From contig JASKOT010000008.1 in the NCBI GenBank assembly GCA_032158125.1, positions 372,001-436,000 on the forward strand: a stretch of 64,000 bases of DNA, given 5' to 3'. Positions 11,582 through 22,332 of the stretch are shown here, piece by piece; positions within the stretch are counted from its first letter, which is position 1; each line of letters opens with the position of its first letter. The notes below the pieces were generated by a model. That model did no database searches, was not told the DNA's origin, and saw only the letters and a program-made list of their open reading frames with translations. Source of the DNA: Papiliotrema nemorosa. Its lineage: Eukaryota; Basidiomycota; Tremellomycetes; Tremellales; Rhynchogastremaceae. A program made the translations under genes and the position numbers.

Positions 11582-13865
11582 CTAATGCTCAGAGAGCCAT
11601 CGATACTACTCATCAGCACTGACCCCCGAATCTTGACAGTTCGATGACCCACCTCGAATCGGAAATCACTCTTCTTCCGTTGACACCAACTGTTCTCCCA
11701 ATCAAAGTAGAAGTATCCTCCTTGTTCATAATCTTCCGTGATGGCTTGAGGGTTATGTGCACGTTGGAACCATGTAAGGTATTGTTTATGGAATCGCCAG
11801 GATTGCCTCTTCAATTCTTGTGCCGCCAGCCATCTATCATCAGCGGAGCCATAAGGGGAAGAAATGGATGCGCACTGCTCATATGTCCCTGTCATGTAGT
11901 AAAAGACGTAGAACAGTTGATCGATATCGAGCCGACTGTATAACGCTTTGTCTTCCAGAATGGGAGGGCGGGTCTGAGGGTAATGAGAAGGTGTCTTGAT
12001 TGGATTCTTTGGGTGATAATATCTTGGTCTGGTTGTATCAGTATCGGTTCCGCCACTCAGAGCGGTCACTCACGGATCGCAATCTGTCGGTAATGGCGCA
12101 CTAGCGTAGGACCCCTCCAGAGCCTGTTGCAGCTCGGAGACATCGTTTCCTCTGCGCTCGGCTAGACAGTCAGCCAAATCTCTTCTGCAATTTTCTACTC
12201 ACATCGTTCCCTAGCAACGTCGAAACTCTGCATGAGGTTGCCCATGACTCCCTGTGGCAGAGGTCTTGGGCTTGTACCCGAGAATGCTGATGGAGCTCTG
12301 GACGACTCGGCATGGACAGAAGGTTGGTTGAGGTAAGGTGATGTCGAGCCGTTGCTGACTGAGATACCTTGTACAGCTTGCGTGATGGATTGAACAGAAG
12401 CTGATGATTCCTCTGTTGCTGGTCCGCTCGTTTGGGCAGGTATTGTTGGAGCAGGCGACCGGAAGAGGCCAGGAGGTGGAGGGGGAGCTTGCGTCTGTAC
12501 ATCAGTGATGTTTCGTTGGATAACTCACATTGCTGGGCGCCTCTACTGCTGCCACTGCAGGTGTCGAGCTGACTGCTTGTTCTTCGGCCACAGGAGGAGG
12601 GACAGCTTCTGCCTTTGCCTTGATCGCCTCCTCGGACCCTGATGGTGCCGGTACTGAAGGTATGGCAGAGGACGAGGCGACAGCCGCAGCGGCAGCGGCG
12701 GCGTACCGGATAGGAGGTAGAGGTGCAGCTTTGGGCGCCGCAACCACAGTCTCGGTTTTTGTCACTACGGGCGATGGCGAAATCTTGATCTCCATGGTGC
12801 TCTTCCTAGACGGCTGTTTCTTGGCGGACACAGGTGAAGGCGGTTGTTCTTCGACATCCTTGTGTGATTTACTCGCAGGTGTCGACTTCTTCTCCTTCTC
12901 CTCTTTGGCTGGTGTTTTCGGTGCGACGGGGACGGGGGTCGGTTCGTCTTGGACATCTGGGACGCTAGCCGAGTCGAGGTTGGACAGATCGTCTGTCTGT
13001 CCGAAATCACCGACGATATCCTCCTCATCTTGCAGGTTGAGCTCGTCGTACAATCCAGTGTCATAGTCAAAGTCTTCCTCCTATACGTGTAAGCGATCCT
13101 TCCAAACTGCATATGGTGACTCACTCCATTGGCCTCGACAAAGTAGTTGACATCCTCTTGGATCTCCTCTACTTGCTCGACGGACAATTGCCCATTCTCC
13201 AACATTCTCTGAACAACCTCCAATCTTCCCGTATGCCAAGTCCTCCTCTCATTCAGCTCGTCCAACTCGTGCAATCTATCCCCTTGTCCCTTCTTCTTCT
13301 TTCCCGAAGTCAGAGACTCAGCTTCAGACTCTGTGAGTTCAATCTGTCTAGCGAGCTCCTCGACTGTATTTCCTATCCAATCGATTATATCCCTCTTTGC
13401 CTTTTCCGCTGGATCGAGTTTAGATTGAGCAATCAGACCCTCTCTTGAGAAAGCCTTCATTTTCATCTCCTTTTCCAGAGCTTTGAACCGCTCCATTTGC
13501 TGATCATCAGCTGTGATCTCATCTTGAAATGCCGTCCACAGCCAACTCACAGTCTCGATCAAACGACGGTTGTCAGCTAACGGCGCTTTGTCCTTGATGT
13601 CGTTGTTGGATGCCCAAGCTTTAATCTGATCTCTCATCCTTTGCAATTTCTTGATCTGAGTTTTGAGATCATTCTCCAGTTTATCCTTCTGCGTGGCATT
13701 GTTCGAATGGTTGAGCTTGTCGAACGTTGCTTCAAAGATCTCCACACCTTGAGCAACCCCTTTCAACGTCCGGTCGATCTCGGCTGAAACATCAGCATAA
13801 GCCCACTAGCTGGTAGCAGCAGGTCGGAAGCACTCACCCTGGAGCTTCCTCACTGCCATCGTCAT
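11582..13865 (-). CDS. NOT3: CCR4-NOT complex subunit 3 (Not3/Not5)
   Basis: Scaffold subunit of the CCR4-NOT deadenylase, acting in mRNA decay. Exons: 13865-13838, 13783-13125, 13080-12529, 12494-12203, 12161-12074, 12028-11653, 11605-11582 (672 residues; phases close). The N-terminal coiled-coil opens with AVRKLQAEIDRTLKGVAQGV, restored by the first intron. The middle is Pro/Ala-rich with a run of seven alanines. The C-terminal NOT2/3/5 box reads PRYYHPKNPIKTPSHYPQ, then FYYMTGTYEQ, LKRQSWRFHKQYLTWFQR, and ends FRFEYRWLSEH, with the last seven residues on a 24-nt exon. A second in-frame ATG lies two codons downstream of the chosen start. Intron 3 is only 34 nt. Yeast has Not3 and Not5; this single gene could correspond to either. 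Confidence 0.94.
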
Positions 13866-14170
13866 GTTGGGCAAAAGTTTCTCCGAGTCTGAGCAGAGCT
13901 CTGTGGGATGTAGTCAACCTCTCGCAGGGGTCTTTGCAGGCAGGTGATGAGACTGATTGTCGTTACGTTACAGGTATGCATGCCTATTTGGTGGCAAAAT
14001 GTGGCTTGGACGTCTTTCACCCGATCGCACGCCTATACCAGAGGGCGAACGCGTTGGTGGAGGTGAGTTGACTTTCCAAGCGGTCGCGTGGTGAACATGA
14101 AATCATCCCCTACACATCGGTCGAGAGCCTACAACAGCTGAGCGGATACACGAGTATAGATCAGCGTATC
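13866..14170. promoter_or_regulatory. Divergent promoter region NOT3/DPB2
   Basis: About 305 bp shared by two divergent essential genes. No TATA-like box or clear motif seen. Upstream in-frame codons for DPB2 exist, so its 5' end could lie slightly further left. Confidence 0.4.
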
Positions 14171-16335
14171 ATGGTGAACCGTATGAGGGCAACGATCGTC
14201 AAGGTCAGCGGACACTGCCCGGAAAAAGCACGCGAGCTGATGGTCTAGGTATTCTCGACGAAACACTCATTGACGCTTCCTGCTTCTGCGTTGGGGTATA
14301 TAGAAGAGGTCTTGACGGAGGTGTGTCTTACGCAATCATGCGAGGGGACTCGCTGATGCAAAGAACGATATACCCGAGGAAGAATGGATAACGGGTCTGG
14401 AATTCTGGGCGAGAGAATACCTCAAATCGGAAGGTGAGGCCTCGTTTCACATTTGCGAGTGTAGCTGAGAGAGCAGACTCTTCTTCCTTGGTCTCCCTTC
14501 CGGCACTTAAAAAGGCATACGAAGTGCTGCAAGTCGGGGTCAGCTTAGCTCTCTCTACCTTCGCGCAACCAGCTGATCCGTAGAGCACGGAAGATACCGA
14601 CGAGATCGATCCGAGCGAGATCAATGTTGAAACTCATTTCTCGGTCATAGACGCATTCGACATGCCCCCGGTACACTTTGACCCAGTCAGAGCGGGTTTC
14701 ACGACGTGAGCCATTACGACCATAGCGCTGCATGAGCTGACGATCCCAGATCGCGTAATAAACCTTCCATGGGTGGACAACCGTCCAGTCGTTCGGCGTA
14801 TCTGAGGGAACGATGGGGTATCATCCGCGAAGTGAGCCTATCGTATGACAAGCGGATTTGACGCTGATGAGAAGGTAATCCTGCGGAACGAGAACTTTAC
14901 ACCGCCCGCTATAGGCGGACACGATAGGGCCAACTACCTTAAACTTACCTCGACGCGGAATCTCCTCGGCAGAGCTGGGCAATTGTTCTTGCTTTTCGGA
15001 ATGCTGTCTAGGGATCCGGAAGGGAGGTTGTGTTTGGAGGATGGCGAGGGGAGAGTCAGGCTGGATATGACCGATGCTGTGAGTTGTCATCCGTCCGAAG
15101 CGCCGAGTCGGAGCTCATGTCACAGGTACCTGGAGAAGGATTGTTCACAGAGGGGTGTATGACGTTGATAGAGGGAGAATACACGATAGAAGAAACGATA
15201 AGGGTGCTGGCCATGGGTCATCCGCCCAGCGAAAAGAGGGACATTTCGAGGTGAGCCAGCTATATTACTGGTCGAGATCTCTTGCTTATGTCTAGGGCTC
15301 TGCACGGTCACGTTGACTTTCTTGGCACCGGCGCAGTCTCTCTGAAAGAAGAAGTAAGCGTTCAATATGCCGAGTAGAGCAGGGCTTACGACCAGCAAAA
15401 ATACACCCCTACAATCCTGGCGAATACGCAAGTCTCGTTTGTCGTCATGTCCGACGTGTGGCTGGATCATCCGAGGACGATACCTGCGCTCAGGCGCTTA
15501 TTCGAGGGATACGCCGAAGCTGCCGAGTATCGGCCCATGGCTTTTGTGTTGTGCGGGAACTTTTGCCAAAGAGGGTGGGACGGAGAGACGGGTCTCAAAC
15601 GGTACACCAGTAAGTTGCCCGGCATCCAGTTTCTCCTCGTTGAGCTAATAAGCAGATGGCTTCAACGCTCTGACCGAACTCCTGGTATCCTTCCCCTTGT
15701 TGCACAATTCACATTTCATCTTTGTTCCCGGTCCACTCGACCCCTGGTCCTCCTCGACTCTACCTCGACCAGCTCTTCCTTCTGCCTTTACCTCTCGTCT
15801 CAGTGCGAGGATACCGAAAGCCCGGTTCGTGTCAAACCCTTGTAGGATACGATACTTTGGTCAGGAGATTGTCATCTATAGAGAAGACTTGATGGGACGG
15901 ATGGTCAGAGGTCTTGTTGGGATCAAGGATGAGGAAGGAGCCGATATGAAACGATACGTCAGTTGACGCTCCTACATCTGCCTTGGAGAAACTGACTCGG
16001 CAGCTTGTGCAGACCATTCTTGATCAGTCACATTTGTCTCCACTGCCACAATCTACCAGACCGACGTTATGGGAGTACGACCATGCGTTGCGGCTGTACC
16101 CCATGCCGACGGCGGTCATCCTGGCAGACAAGTATGAACGATACGAATTGACATATGAGGGATGTCATGTCTTCAATCCTGGGCGATTCGTGTCTGGTGG
16201 AGGGGCCGAAGGTGAGGGCGGAGAGTTTGAGTGGGCAATGTATTATCCCGCGACGGGGAGGAGTGAGAGGAGGTAAGTCAGAGGTGCCGTTGAGATTCAA
16301 GGAGCTGACATGATAGTGCATTATCTCTTGAGTGA
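14171..16335 (+). CDS. DPB2: DNA polymerase epsilon subunit B (Dpb2/POLE2)
   Basis: Non-catalytic essential subunit of the leading-strand polymerase, also linking it to GINS at origins. Thirteen exons: 14171-14203, 14249-14320, 14364-14433, 14477-14538, 14584-14705, 14750-14831, 14875-15078, 15126-15250, 15296-15353, 15396-15609, 15656-15957, 16004-16272, 16317-16335. The N-terminal helical domain includes [20 protein letters not shown]; the OB fold includes [13 protein letters not shown] and [15 protein letters not shown]; the inactive phosphoesterase fold includes [21 protein letters not shown] and FVPGPLDPW. The end of exon 4 could be 14532 or 14538. The start is the first ATG before the conserved helix and is moderately certain. 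Confidence 0.92.
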
Positions 16336-17059
16336 GCTCTTGAGCCATGTTGTAGCAGTAGAAACATCGCATCATCAGTTTGCCTTCCAAATACATGTTG
16401 TCATGACATCTTGCATTTCGAGTGATGTGTTCCAGAGTCGACTGGTCGTCTTGCCTCTGGTCGAACAAGACGTACCTCTCTTCAAAGGAAGAGTCAGTCA
16501 GACACTGAAGGATCCTTCTCACCCCGCTCCGTTTCTCCGACAAGTCAGCTAGAAGCCAAACAAAAGAGAGCGCGGCGATCCACGCATCGGGGTTGAAGTG
16601 ATACAACCCGATTGCTGCTGCTCAAAATCCGTCGCGCCCAGAGTCAGGCCGAATAGCGGGGGTTGCCGCAGTTGAATAAGGGAAATGACATTTGGTTCCG
16701 CTCGGCGGCGTTATGTTTTGGACCAAACGCCGAGAGAGTGAGGCGAAATTTACTATGTGATCCTCTTGAAAATCCCCCTAGGCGCCGCTCGCCGCCGCCC
16801 GAGTAAGTTTGGGTGGGATGGGGGTTCGCCTGCTGTCCTCGCTGCTGGTACGGGGTCATTGGGTCAAGTTTGGACATTCCACATACCTCTCTTTTCATCA
16901 AAACTCGTATGTCCCATCGACGACCACCAAATCTCAAGCTGACCTAGGTTCTCTCTCGACTCTCTACCATCTCCACACTGCACTCTTCATCTGCCTCGTC
17001 TTGACAACCTCGCTACTTTGATCGCTCGCTGTGCTCGCTTTTGTTGGATTCGATAGAAA
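16336..17059. promoter_or_regulatory. RPS15 upstream region
   Basis: 724 bp between DPB2 and RPS15. It contains a GC-rich inverted pair, CTCGGCG at 16701-16707 and CGCCGAG at 16728-16734, a GCCGC-rich stretch near 16780-16800, and a pyrimidine-rich leader (16920-17020) typical of highly expressed fungal ribosomal protein genes. Spurious ORFs only. Confidence 0.45.
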
Positions 17060-17789
17060 ATGGCGGACTACACTACTGGCGAGGAAGCGGCTGCCAAGAA
17101 GGCTTCTCGATCTTTCAAGAAATACACCTACCGAGGTGTCGAGCTCGACCAATTGCTCGACCTCAACAATGAGTCGTTGATCGAGGTGAGATTGGAGTTT
17201 GACTAGAATGGTAGGGAAGTCGCTGATCATATTTCTTCTCTATTTGACTGTTTCGCCCTCGCCTCTCTACCTCTCCATCGTATCTGTCTGCACGCTGTGT
17301 CTCTCCTCGATCCTCCTGCTCGGCTCTCCCATCATTTGCACCCTCTCGTCCTCAAATTGCGTCCCTTCATCCCCCTCACCAACTCGCTGCACTCGCTACG
17401 CTCGTTTGCTCGTTGGTTCCACTTATAGCTCGTCCACGCCCGAGCCCGAAGAAGATTCCAGCGAGGTCTCAAGCGACGACCCATGGGATTGATCAAGAAG
17501 CTCCGAAAGTCCAAGAAGGAGGCTGGACCCAACGAAAAGCCAGCTATGGTCAAGACCCACTTGCGAGATATGATCATTGTCCCAGAGATGATCGGTTCAG
17601 TCGTCGGTGTCTACGTGAGTCGCTCTACCTGTCGTCGAACTTTTGCTCATGACAGAACGGAAAGTCGTTCACCACCGTCGAGGTCAAGCCCGAGATGACT
17701 GGTCACTACCTCGGAGAGTTCTCGTGAGTCGTACACATACTGGTCTGCTCAGCTCATGTTAGTATCACCTACAAGCCCGTCGGTCACGG

Positions 17790-17821
<32 letters not shown>

Positions 17822-17880
17822 GAGTTTTCCCATTATTACATGTAGAGGGTCAACTGACATGTAGCGTTCCCCTCAAGTAA
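17060..17880 (+). CDS. RPS15: 40S ribosomal protein uS19 (S15)
   Basis: Small-subunit protein at the head of the 40S subunit near the decoding site. Exons: 17060-17185, 17429-17614, 17656-17723, 17763-17819, 17865-17880 (150 residues). Family hallmarks: [63 protein letters not shown], and the terminal SRFVPLK. The first intron is 243 nt, about five times the local norm, a common feature of ribosomal protein genes; it is pyrimidine-rich and I found no convincing snoRNA boxes in it. Confidence 0.97.
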
Positions 17881-18192
17881 GGAGTGGGGTCGGTCGTGTG
17901 GTCGGTGGTTTTGGTTGATGGAGCTTGTACGAGACGATACGATGCAGTTCCTGGCTTATCCTTTGGGTTCTCGTTGGCTGATCACCGATATTGAAGCTCA
18001 CAGGATCATCAATACCAATCATACTAATCTCGCCTCGAGATGTGGACGAACTTCTATGACGGCAGCAGCAGACGAGAAGGGCTATTTCTAAAAGTGAGAC
18101 TGATTCATGCGGTCTGTGGCCTTTTTCCATCAGTGTGCCTGTAGGTGCTGAAAGGGCGTCCGTCCGACCATGTCCTCTAATGCCTACTCCGA
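17881..18192. other. Intergenic, convergent 3' ends
   Basis: 312 bp between RPS15 and the 3' end of the first RNase III-like gene. No feature seen. Confidence 0.45.
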
Positions 18193-19206
18193 TCAGAGCA
18201 GCTTGAGCTGCTTGCACAATTTCCAAGCAGCCACCGTCTTTCCGATCTTTTTCGGCCTTCCAAACCCAGTCGCAGTTGTTTGATGTCAGCTTCTCCCTCC
18301 CTCACCTGTCATGCCGTGACTCACAAGAGGACTTGACCGTCTCGATCTCGGACTTTACAAACGACCTTGAAGAGCTGTTCAAGCAATGGTGTATACTCGT
18401 ACGTCGGACAGTGGAGGCCTTCTCGACCTATGAGGTGTTCATGCAATCTCGCCGTCGCTCCATGGGCATGTTGAGCGATTCTCAAATCGTCCAAAAGCTT
18501 GGGAGTCATCTTTCGTAGATCGAATGTGGATCGAGTCACACCGTCCTCCTCGTCCTTCCCAGCAGCGATCTCGTTGTCCTTTTTCAATTGGATTTCCCGT
18601 AGGAGAGGTTGGAACAAGGGGACTAGCCATTCTCCGATTTGATCGATCATCTCTCCCGTTTTGGCCGTGCCGTATTCCGACTCGAGATCGAGCTTGTAAG
18701 ATCGATACAGTGCGCCGATGTACGTCTTCAGAAGCTTGACGTGGATGTTCCCCTGCGATTGGAAGACATCTCGACTGGTGAGAGGGGCGGATTGTTTGCC
18801 GAGTAATGCGTATCGCTCAGAAATGGCGGAAAGAACTTGATCGCTGAGCAGCTGTTCTTTCGCATGCTGAACCGTCAGCTGCAGGCTACTCATTGCCTTG
18901 TGTGCGGGCACCTTGATTTTGCTCGCACAGATGGCGGACGGTTTGCAGGCCAGATCGGAAATGATGAGCTCTGGGATATCGTCAGCCACATGAGTCCCTG
19001 TTTGGCCGGGGTGAGAAGGAAAACCCGCCGACGATCAAATGTCCATGTTGCTCGAGTTCCTCCTGCTGCTCGCCGTACATCGTCCGTTCGCTTTCGGGTG
19101 AAGAAGAGTCTGGCTGGGGCCCGAATACTAGGTCTCGAAGCGGTGACTTGAGGTGGGGTAAGGGTGGAAAGGTGAGGGACCTGATGAGTCGCTCGATGGA
19201 TGTCAT
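18193..19206 (-). CDS. Degenerate RNase III domain + dsRBD protein (copy A)
   Basis: Paralog of the next gene. Exons: 19206-19026, 18970-18912, 18866-18325, 18256-18193 (281 residues). Aligned to RNase III, the signature reads EELEQHGHLIV: the Glu is kept but the Asp of G-D is His (codon at 19039-19041). The second metal site, normally D-x-x-E, reads K-x-x-K (HVKLLKTYIGALY). So at least three of four metal ligands are gone and it should not cut RNA. A C-terminal dsRNA-binding-like region ends PKKIGKTVAAWKLCKQLKLL. The first donor is odd: the alignment-supported cut leaves GG rather than GT (canonical gt one base on breaks the frame), hinting at a sequence error, a rare splice or early decay. 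Function unknown; dsRNA binding or partnering with copy B is inference. Confidence 0.7.
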
Positions 19207-19610
19207 GTTGACTTTGACTGTCTCTGTAGGATATACGACAGAGGGCGTTCGAGGCTTGCCAATGCGCCGATGAGGGAGAGGGGAGCAGGAAAGAAGGATT
19301 CTGCGCTCCAAGAGAAATTTGCACAAGGGTGGTCTGTGCGTTTGATGGTGTCGCCCTGGCGACTGAGTGCTATTCACCGCAGCCAGGTCATACAACGCAT
19401 CGGCCACTCTGGGGAGCACTTTCTTCTTATTGAATCACAGTGGATGCTTGCGCAGGACAGGATCGCCGGTCGGTCTCGTTTCACCGATGATAGATGGCAG
19501 AAGTCGTTACATCCTGGATATACATATGATACATCATTCACAGGCCATTGTGTCGCAAGGGGTTTACGATCTCCGTGAGCAGCTGCAAGACCCCACAATT
19601 CAGATGAACA
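19207..19610. other. Gap between the two RNase III-like genes
   Basis: 404 bp between the stop of copy B and the start of copy A, both on the minus strand. It must hold copy A's promoter. No clear element or third gene fragment seen. Confidence 0.4.
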
Positions 19611-20656
19611 TCACATGAGCCCAAGCTGTCGACAGATCCTCCAAGCAGCAACCATACTAGCAATCTTCTTCGATCGCCCTTCTGCCACCTGAGTCCTGTC
19701 GCGTCAGCCGCCACGCTCAACAGCATCTCACGTAATCGCCATTCTCACTCACATCTTGATAGCTCCTGATCCATCTATCACCGTACACAAGACTCTCCAG
19801 GTGTTCTCGTTGACCCATTGTGCATCGTAGGTCGGTACAGGCCAGGCTTTGACTTGGACCATGTAGGCGTTCAATCTCGCAGTGGCACCTTGAGCGATGG
19901 CCGCCACTTCCCAGTCGGTCTGCGGGACGAGTGCCACGGCGGTATCTGGGTCATCGACCTCTTCCACGTCCACGTCATTCCACGCCGGTCCATAGTACTC
20001 CTCCATGAGACCTTTTGCCCATTGTGCAAGAGGCGTGTAAAGGTCCACCAGCCATGTGGCAATGGGATCAATCGCAGGTCCAAGCACCATACTATCTGAT
20101 GATCCCTCGTGAGACTTTCGGATATCTCGGTAGAGACCTCCGATATACGCTTCAAAGACGTTGGCTTGGATCTTGGTTGATGCTCGAGCGGAAGGGAGAG
20201 TGTGTGGGTTACCGAGGAGTCGATTGGGAAGACCGTATCGAGAGGAAATCTGGGCAAGCACAGCGTTGCTAACCAGTTGCCCTTTGAGATCCTACGGATC
20301 AGCGGGATACCTCATCCAAGACGAGGAGAGGAGCACGAGGGCATAGGAAGGGGCTCTCACCGAAGCGTGACCAGTCTTGAGATCGGGGAATAGATCCTGG
20401 AGAAGGATCGTAATGATGCAGCCTTCTCGTTAGCCACAGGAAGACAGTCCCAAGCCCATTAAGCGCCAAACTCACCGAGGATGGCATCACCTTGATGCTC
20501 CAACTTCTCATTGTCCCTCTGAGGACTCTCGATCCCGGCTGACGATACGCTACCCTCCTTGAGCGTGAACACCAGTTTTCGAACCTCGGTATCCATGATG
20601 CGGGGTGGGAGGGGACAGTCAAAGTCGGGTGGAAGATCAGGTAACGACCACGGCAT
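19611..20656 (-). CDS. RNase III domain + dsRBD protein (copy B)
   Basis: Small RNase III-like protein of a type I believe is common in basidiomycetes. Exons: 20656-20476, 20422-20361, 20291-19753, 19695-19611 (288 residues). Signature motif DNEKLEHQGDAILG keeps Glu and Asp; LFPDLKTGH and GQLVSNAVLAQISSRYGLPN follow. The second metal motif reads IQANVFEAYIGGLYRD: the usual Asp of A-D-x-x-E is Asn (codon 20160-20162) while Glu is kept. The C-terminal dsRBD ends VAEGRSKKIASMVAAWRICRQLGLM. Exon 1 is 181 nt in both copies and all three introns sit at matching phases, so the pair arose by tandem duplication. No mitochondrial presequence is visible, which argues against the mitoribosomal mL44 homolog. 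Activity is doubtful. Confidence 0.82.
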
Positions 20657-21001
20657 GACGCTTGATCAAACGACTAACGAGTGAAGAATGATACAAGAAG
20701 AAGAGTAGAGGGGAGTCGGTGACAGCGAGAAGTGGACTGCATGGATGCACGGCCTCGAGGCGACAATGAGGCCAGAGTGCCCGAGGTGTATCTCACGGTC
20801 AACCCTCCTTTCCTTCGTCTGTTTTGCAGCGCCCACTCCTTTATCTGAATCTCATCATACGGACTGATCGATCTGAGCACATCCACAGCACGAGATGATG
20901 CGTTGAAAAGGCAAGTATGATGGACAATCAGTCAAAGCGGAATTATCAAGCGTATATTATTTGGCAAATTTTCCTGAAAAACATCCTGGTCAATTACGAC
21001 A
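20657..21001. other. Region between RNase III-like gene and tRNA-Gly
   Basis: 345 bp holding the promoter of copy B and upstream flank of the first tRNA. An AT-rich patch at about 20940-20990 lies just before the tRNA. No other feature seen. Confidence 0.4.
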
Positions 21002-21088
21002 ACAGCTGTCGTCTAATGGCTAAGATGGAGCCTTGCCACGAGTAATCAAGCATTGGCTTCGATCGGGGTTCGATTCCCCGCGGCTGTA
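21002..21088 (+). tRNA. tRNA-Gly (anticodon GCC), intron-containing
   Basis: A full cloverleaf can be drawn. Acceptor stem ACAGCTG pairs with CGGCTGT; D arm GTCT/AGAT with GG in the loop; anticodon stem GAGCC/GGCTT; T arm CGGGG-TTCGATT-CCCCG; discriminator A. The anticodon GCC is at 21035-21037 in a TTGCCA loop, followed by an intron of about 15 nt (21039-21053) in the canonical position. A TTTT terminator follows at 21093-21096. The first pair is A-U, not the G-C usual for glycine tRNAs. Confidence 0.88.
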
Positions 21089-21233
21089 TATCTTTTGCTG
21101 GTGACGATTTCGCGGTTTTGCCTTACTTTTTCTCTTTCGCGGCGCTGTCAGAATGTATGTGTGGTTATAAACGCAATTTGCCACTTCTCGCCTCGCCCGT
21201 TTCGAACCGAGTTTTCGTAACGGTCTACGCACT

Positions 21234-21322
21234 ACGGCTGTCGTCTAATGGTTAAGATGGGGTCTTCCCATTTGATAATGTGGTATCTGGCCTCGATCGG
21301 GGTTCGATTCCCCGCGGCCGTA
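21234..21322 (+). tRNA. tRNA-Gly (anticodon CCC), intron-containing
   Basis: Close paralog of the preceding tRNA. Acceptor ACGGCTG/CGGCCGT (a compensated change at pair 3-70 relative to the first gene), identical D and T arms, anticodon stem GGGTC/GGCCT, anticodon CCC at 21267-21269 and an intron of about 17 nt (21271-21287). TTTT terminator at 21327-21330. Same A-U first pair. Confidence 0.88.
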
Positions 21323-21640
21323 GACCTTTTGGCCCCGCACACGGGGAAAGTCGTCTCGTCACAGAGTGCTCTTGCCCGCTGCGTGCCATGCAGGCGTGAT
21401 ACAGAGGCGATGGAGCGAGGCGTGGTGATGAGATGTCAGCTGAGGCTGCAGTGTAACCGGGTGTGACTGCGAGCGTCCTTCTTAGTTCGTCGCTATCTGC
21501 AATTATCCGCATCGATTGTTTCAACCAGATCAGAGTGATATTGAGCCGTATCAAGCCCCACACTGCATGCAAGAGTCGACATCACAGACAACACCCGGTG
21601 ATATGTTTATACAGCTACATGCATTGTTACTGCCGAGGTT
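21323..21640. other. Gap between tRNA-Gly and RIB4 3' end
   Basis: 318 bp including the Pol III terminator of the tRNA and presumably the RIB4 3' UTR. Nothing else seen. Confidence 0.4.
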
Positions 21641-22332
21641 CTATATCTGCCCCTTTGTCCATTCACTGGTCTGCGCCGCCAGTTCCACCGCTGCCAATGC
21701 CCAGTCTTCCCCGTGGTCTGTATGGTTAGCCGTGGCTCGATGGATGGTGATGACTCACTGTGACCCTTGTCCTCTCCTCTTCCGATACCTGCCCTTGCCA
21801 ATGCTTGCTCATCTGTCAAAGCAGTCAAGACGCCGAAAATGACCGGGGTACCAGTCTCCAATTGGACCTTCATCAATCCATGAGTGACCGCGTCGCAAAT
21901 GTACTCAAAGTGCATCGTGGAGCCCTTGATGAGGCATCCGATGGAGATGACAGCGTCGAATGGTCTTGTCGAGGCGCTCCCAGCCTTTGAGTCGGGCTTG
22001 GAGGAGGTGGTGGGAGAGGTGGAAGTGTTGTCGATGAGGGAGAGGAGGTTTGCCGAAGAGGCAATCAAGGACGGAGCAGCATTTGCCGATTGGACTTTAC
22101 CCCCCTCGATGAGTTTCTGAGTAGCGAATGGAAGTTCGTATGACCCTGGAACAGTCTTGACGACGATATTCTCCGGTTTGACCCCTTGGGACTTGAGTTT
22201 GGCGATGGTGCCAGAGACCAGAGCCGAGATGACGGCGTCGTTCCATCTCGCGTGGACAATGGCGATCCTGTATGGAGACCCGTCGTAAGTCTTGGGTGGT
22301 GGTGGGAGACCTTTGATGGTTGGGTCGGACAT
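21641..22332 (-). CDS. RIB4: 6,7-dimethyl-8-ribityllumazine synthase
   Basis: Penultimate step of riboflavin synthesis: joins 3,4-dihydroxy-2-butanone-4-phosphate with the ribitylamino-uracil. Exons 22332-21759 and 21717-21641 (216 residues). Motifs: [10 protein letters not shown] at the N terminus, [40 protein letters not shown], and the catalytic-loop GHNHGEDWA formed across the splice. It is about 45 residues longer than yeast Rib4 because of a Ser/Thr/Pro-rich insert between KLIEGGK and [10 protein letters not shown]. Cytosolic. Divergent from ILV5. Confidence 0.95.

Noticed and set aside
12530..13066. 178-codon plus-strand Ala/Gly/Ser-rich ORF
   Set aside because: Shadow of the NOT3 poly-alanine and Pro-rich exon.
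17186..17428. Possible snoRNA in the long RPS15 intron
   Set aside because: I looked for box C/D and H/ACA patterns; only isolated ctga/tga words occur, without a paired C box near the ends.
19611..20656. Mitoribosomal protein mL44 identity for copy B
   Set aside because: No N-terminal presequence and much closer retention of the RNase III signature than expected for the ribosomal homolog; not excluded fully.
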